Source: Chloroflexota bacterium | Lineage (GTDB): Bacteria; Chloroflexota; Limnocylindria; Limnocylindrales; CSP1-4 | Direction: 5' to 3' | Length of the DNA: 44,274 bases | Assembly (NCBI GenBank): GCA_013694835.1 | Contig: JACDBP010000319.1 | Span: forward strand, 1 to 44,274 | Shown here: positions 42,805-44,274 of the stretch, one piece after another | Numbering within the stretch: position 1 is the first letter of the stretch | Layout: the number at the start of each line of letters is the position of its first letter | The notes under the pieces: model-generated | The model's database searches: none | What the model was told of the DNA's origin: nothing | What the model saw: the letters and a program-made list of their open reading frames with translations, nothing else | Program-made: the position numbers and the translations under genes

Positions 42805-43787
42805 TCGCCCGACTGGGGGAGGTTGCGACGGGCATCCGGCCCATCATCCCTGCCGACCTCCCTGGCTGTGCGTCGGTCTTCTACGCGGCGCTCGATGAAC
42901 TGACGGCTCGTCACGGTCAGCCGCCTCCCATCCGCAACGAAGCGGGCATGATCGGCTTCTTCGGCCACCTCCTGACAACCGACGGCGAACGCGCCTGGCT
43001 GTCCGGGGGGATCGACGGCGTGGATGCCTTCGGGTTCGCCCATCTTCGGGGAAGCCTCTGGTTCCTCTCGTTCCTGTTCGTGCGGCCCGAGTCCCAGGCG
43101 CAGGGCGTCGGTCGCCAGGTGCTGCTCCGAACCTTCCCGCACGATCCGTCCGCGGCCGCCGACGACGGCATGGGCGGCGCCTCGGCCTGGAATGGCGTCC
43201 TCGCCACCTGCGCGGACTCGATCCAGCCGGTCTCCACCGGGCTCTACACGGGCTACGGGATGGTGCCGCGGCTGCCGCTGTTCACGATGCTCGGCCGGCC
43301 ACGGCGAGGGGTGCTGCCGGGCCTCCCGCGTTCCGTCGAACGGTGCGGCTTCGACGACCTGGTCGACACCGCTCCGGACGGGCACCGGCGCCTGGTCGAC
43401 CTCGTCGGCGAGATCGACCAACAGGTGCTGGGTTACGACCGGCCGGTGGACCATCGTTTCTGGCGTGTGGCCGACCGGCGGGGCTGGGTCTACCGAGACC
43501 GCGCCGACGGCGCGATCCTCGGCTACGGCTACGCCCAGCCGAGCGGCCGGCTCGGGCCTGTTGCGCTCCTCGACGGGGAACTGCTGCCGGCCGTGCTGGG
43601 TGACCTGATGTCGACCCTCCAGCCAGCCGGTGATTGGCAGATCTTCGTGCCAGGTGCTGCCGAGCGTGTGATGGTGGCGTTGCTCCACGCCGGATTCAGG
43701 TGCGAGGGGACGCCGGCCCTCTACTGCGCCTCACGGATCGGACCGGACCTGTCGCGCTACATCGTCGCCAGCTTTGCCCTGCTATAG
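42801..43787 (+). CDS. GNAT-family N-acetyltransferase-like protein
   Basis: A 328-residue protein whose N-terminal half resembles a GNAT acetyltransferase: I-R-P-I-I-P-A-D-L-P-G-C near the start, a beta strand L-W-F-L-S-F-L-F-V-R-P-E, and the acetyl-CoA loop S-Q-A-Q-G-V-G-R-Q-V-L-L (about 98-109), matching Q/R-x-x-G-x-G/A. The C-terminal half (from about 180) looks like a second, degenerate GNAT lobe ending in a strand V-M-V-A-L-L-H-A-G-F. The substrate is unknown. GTG at 42801 overlaps the prfB stop by four bases (GTGA), so it is co-translated with RF2. Confidence 0.75.
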   Translation: MIARLGEVATGIRPIIPADLPGCASVFYAALDELTARHGQPPPIRNEAGMIGFFGHLLTTDGERAWLSGGIDGVDAFGFAHLRGSLWFLSFLFVRPESQAQGVGRQVLLRTFPHDPSAAADDGMGGASAWNGVLATCADSIQPVSTGLYTGYGMVPRLPLFTMLGRPRRGVLPGLPRSVERCGFDDLVDTAPDGHRRLVDLVGEIDQQVLGYDRPVDHRFWRVADRRGWVYRDRADGAILGYGYAQPSGRLGPVALLDGELLPAVLGDLMSTLQPAGDWQIFVPGAAERVMVALLHAGFRCEGTPALYCASRIGPDLSRYIVASFALL

Positions 43788-43794
43788 CCGACGC

Positions 43795-44274
43795 ATGCCC
43801 AGCGATCACCTCGAACCGATCGAGCCGTCGCAGCGATTCGGTGCCGAGGTCAGCGCTGCCCGCCGTCGTGGCTCCCCGGACGAGCTGCGCCAGTGGCTGG
43901 AGCTGGCGCAGCGCATGGCCGACGAGACGGACACCATGGCGATGGCCGCGTTCCGGCGCGACCTGCAGATCAGCACCAAGCCGGACCGGACCCTGGTGAC
44001 CCAGGCCGACCGGGCGATCGAGGAGCGGCTCCGAGCCCGCCTCGCGGATGCCGTGCCCAGCCACGGCGTCGTCGGGGAGGAGTTCGGCACGAGCGATCTC
44101 GAGGCGCCCGTTCGCTGGTACCTGGATCCGATCGACGCCACGAACAACTTCGTCCGAGGCATCCCGATCTGGGGGACGCTCATCGCGCTCGAACGCGACG
44201 GCGAGCTGCAGCTGGGGGTCATGAGCGCGCCGGCGATCGGCTCCCGCTGGTGGGCGACGCGCGGCGCGGGAGCC
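43795..44274 (+). CDS. Inositol-monophosphatase / histidinol-phosphatase family protein, N-terminal part
   Basis: The window ends inside this gene after 160 codons. The Li+-sensitive phosphatase fold is shown by T-K-P-D-R-T-L-V-T-Q-A-D (about 67-78), the metal-binding G-E-E-F-G (about 104-108), and W-Y-L-D-P-I-D-A-T-N-N-F. The last corresponds to D-P-I-D-G-T-x-N/S-F with Ala replacing the usual Gly. The substrate could be inositol phosphate, histidinol phosphate or PAP. ATG at 43795 follows the acetyltransferase-like gene by seven bases. Confidence 0.88.
   Translation, partial: MPSDHLEPIEPSQRFGAEVSAARRRGSPDELRQWLELAQRMADETDTMAMAAFRRDLQISTKPDRTLVTQADRAIEERLRARLADAVPSHGVVGEEFGTSDLEAPVRWYLDPIDATNNFVRGIPIWGTLIALERDGELQLGVMSAPAIGSRWWATRGAGA

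Overview
This is a GC-rich (roughly two-thirds G+C) bacterial chromosome segment packed with vegetative genes and showing no mobile elements. The ribosomal, release-factor, ATP synthase, gyrase, ParAB, SecA and MreD/PBP2/RodA genes, together with the lack of actinobacterial or proteobacterial hallmarks, suggest a Chloroflexota-type organism, perhaps one of the uncultured terrestrial or freshwater lineages such as Limnocylindria. That placement is inference, because no rRNA gene is present. parS-like sites, parAB, gyrB and gyrA in one place suggest that the replication origin is not far away, but dnaA and dnaN are not in the window.

Region 1 (1-12.1 kb, minus strand) is a long core block. In transcription order it reads rplU-rpmA-rpmE, then a DUF1385 protein, prfA, a glycogen-debranching-like enzyme, prmC, tsaC, glyA, a WecA-type sugar-phosphate transferase, and atpI-atpB-atpE-atpF (atpF is cut by the window edge). 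Most of the genes after rpmE overlap or nearly touch. Separate promoter-like sequences lie before rplU, before the DUF1385 gene and before atpI. The debranching enzyme sits between the partners prfA and prmC.

Region 2 (12.4-23.8 kb) is the accessory part and the most interesting one. After a lone SAM methyltransferase come a divergent flavin reductase / FADH2-dependent monooxygenase pair (HpaC/HpaB-like). Next is a six-gene minus-strand operon: carrier protein, acyl-CoA-dehydrogenase-like flavoprotein, amino acid:[carrier protein] ligase (a SerRS-like enzyme), DUF1839 protein, GH2 beta-mannosidase-like protein, and a tandem alpha/beta hydrolase. Five of its genes are joined by 1-4 base overlaps. 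A divergent holo-ACP synthase (acpS) lies at its head. Together the genes look like a non-NRPS route that loads an amino acid on a phosphopantetheine arm, oxidises it, and releases or transfers it, possibly onto or from a glycoside. The product is unknown.

Region 3 (23.8-29.1 kb) holds a decayed oxidoreductase start, an AI-2E-family exporter, and a minus-strand mreD-mrdA-rodA cell-elongation operon without mreB or mreC.

Region 4 (29.1-37.8 kb, plus strand) starts with two parS-like sites. It continues with the overlapping operon parA-parB-gyrB-(AlkD-like HEAT protein)-gyrA, followed closely by prs. GyrA carries Leu at position 83.

Region 5 (37.8-44.3 kb, plus strand) holds a one-helix small membrane protein, secA with a His-rich tandem repeat, a cysteine-rich microprotein with its own strong promoter, prfB with an intact programmed +1 frameshift, a GNAT-type protein, and a partial inositol-monophosphatase-family gene. 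Several promoters place the -10 box 6 to 11 bases before the start codon, which suggests leaderless mRNAs. I saw no tRNA, rRNA, CRISPR or insertion sequence.
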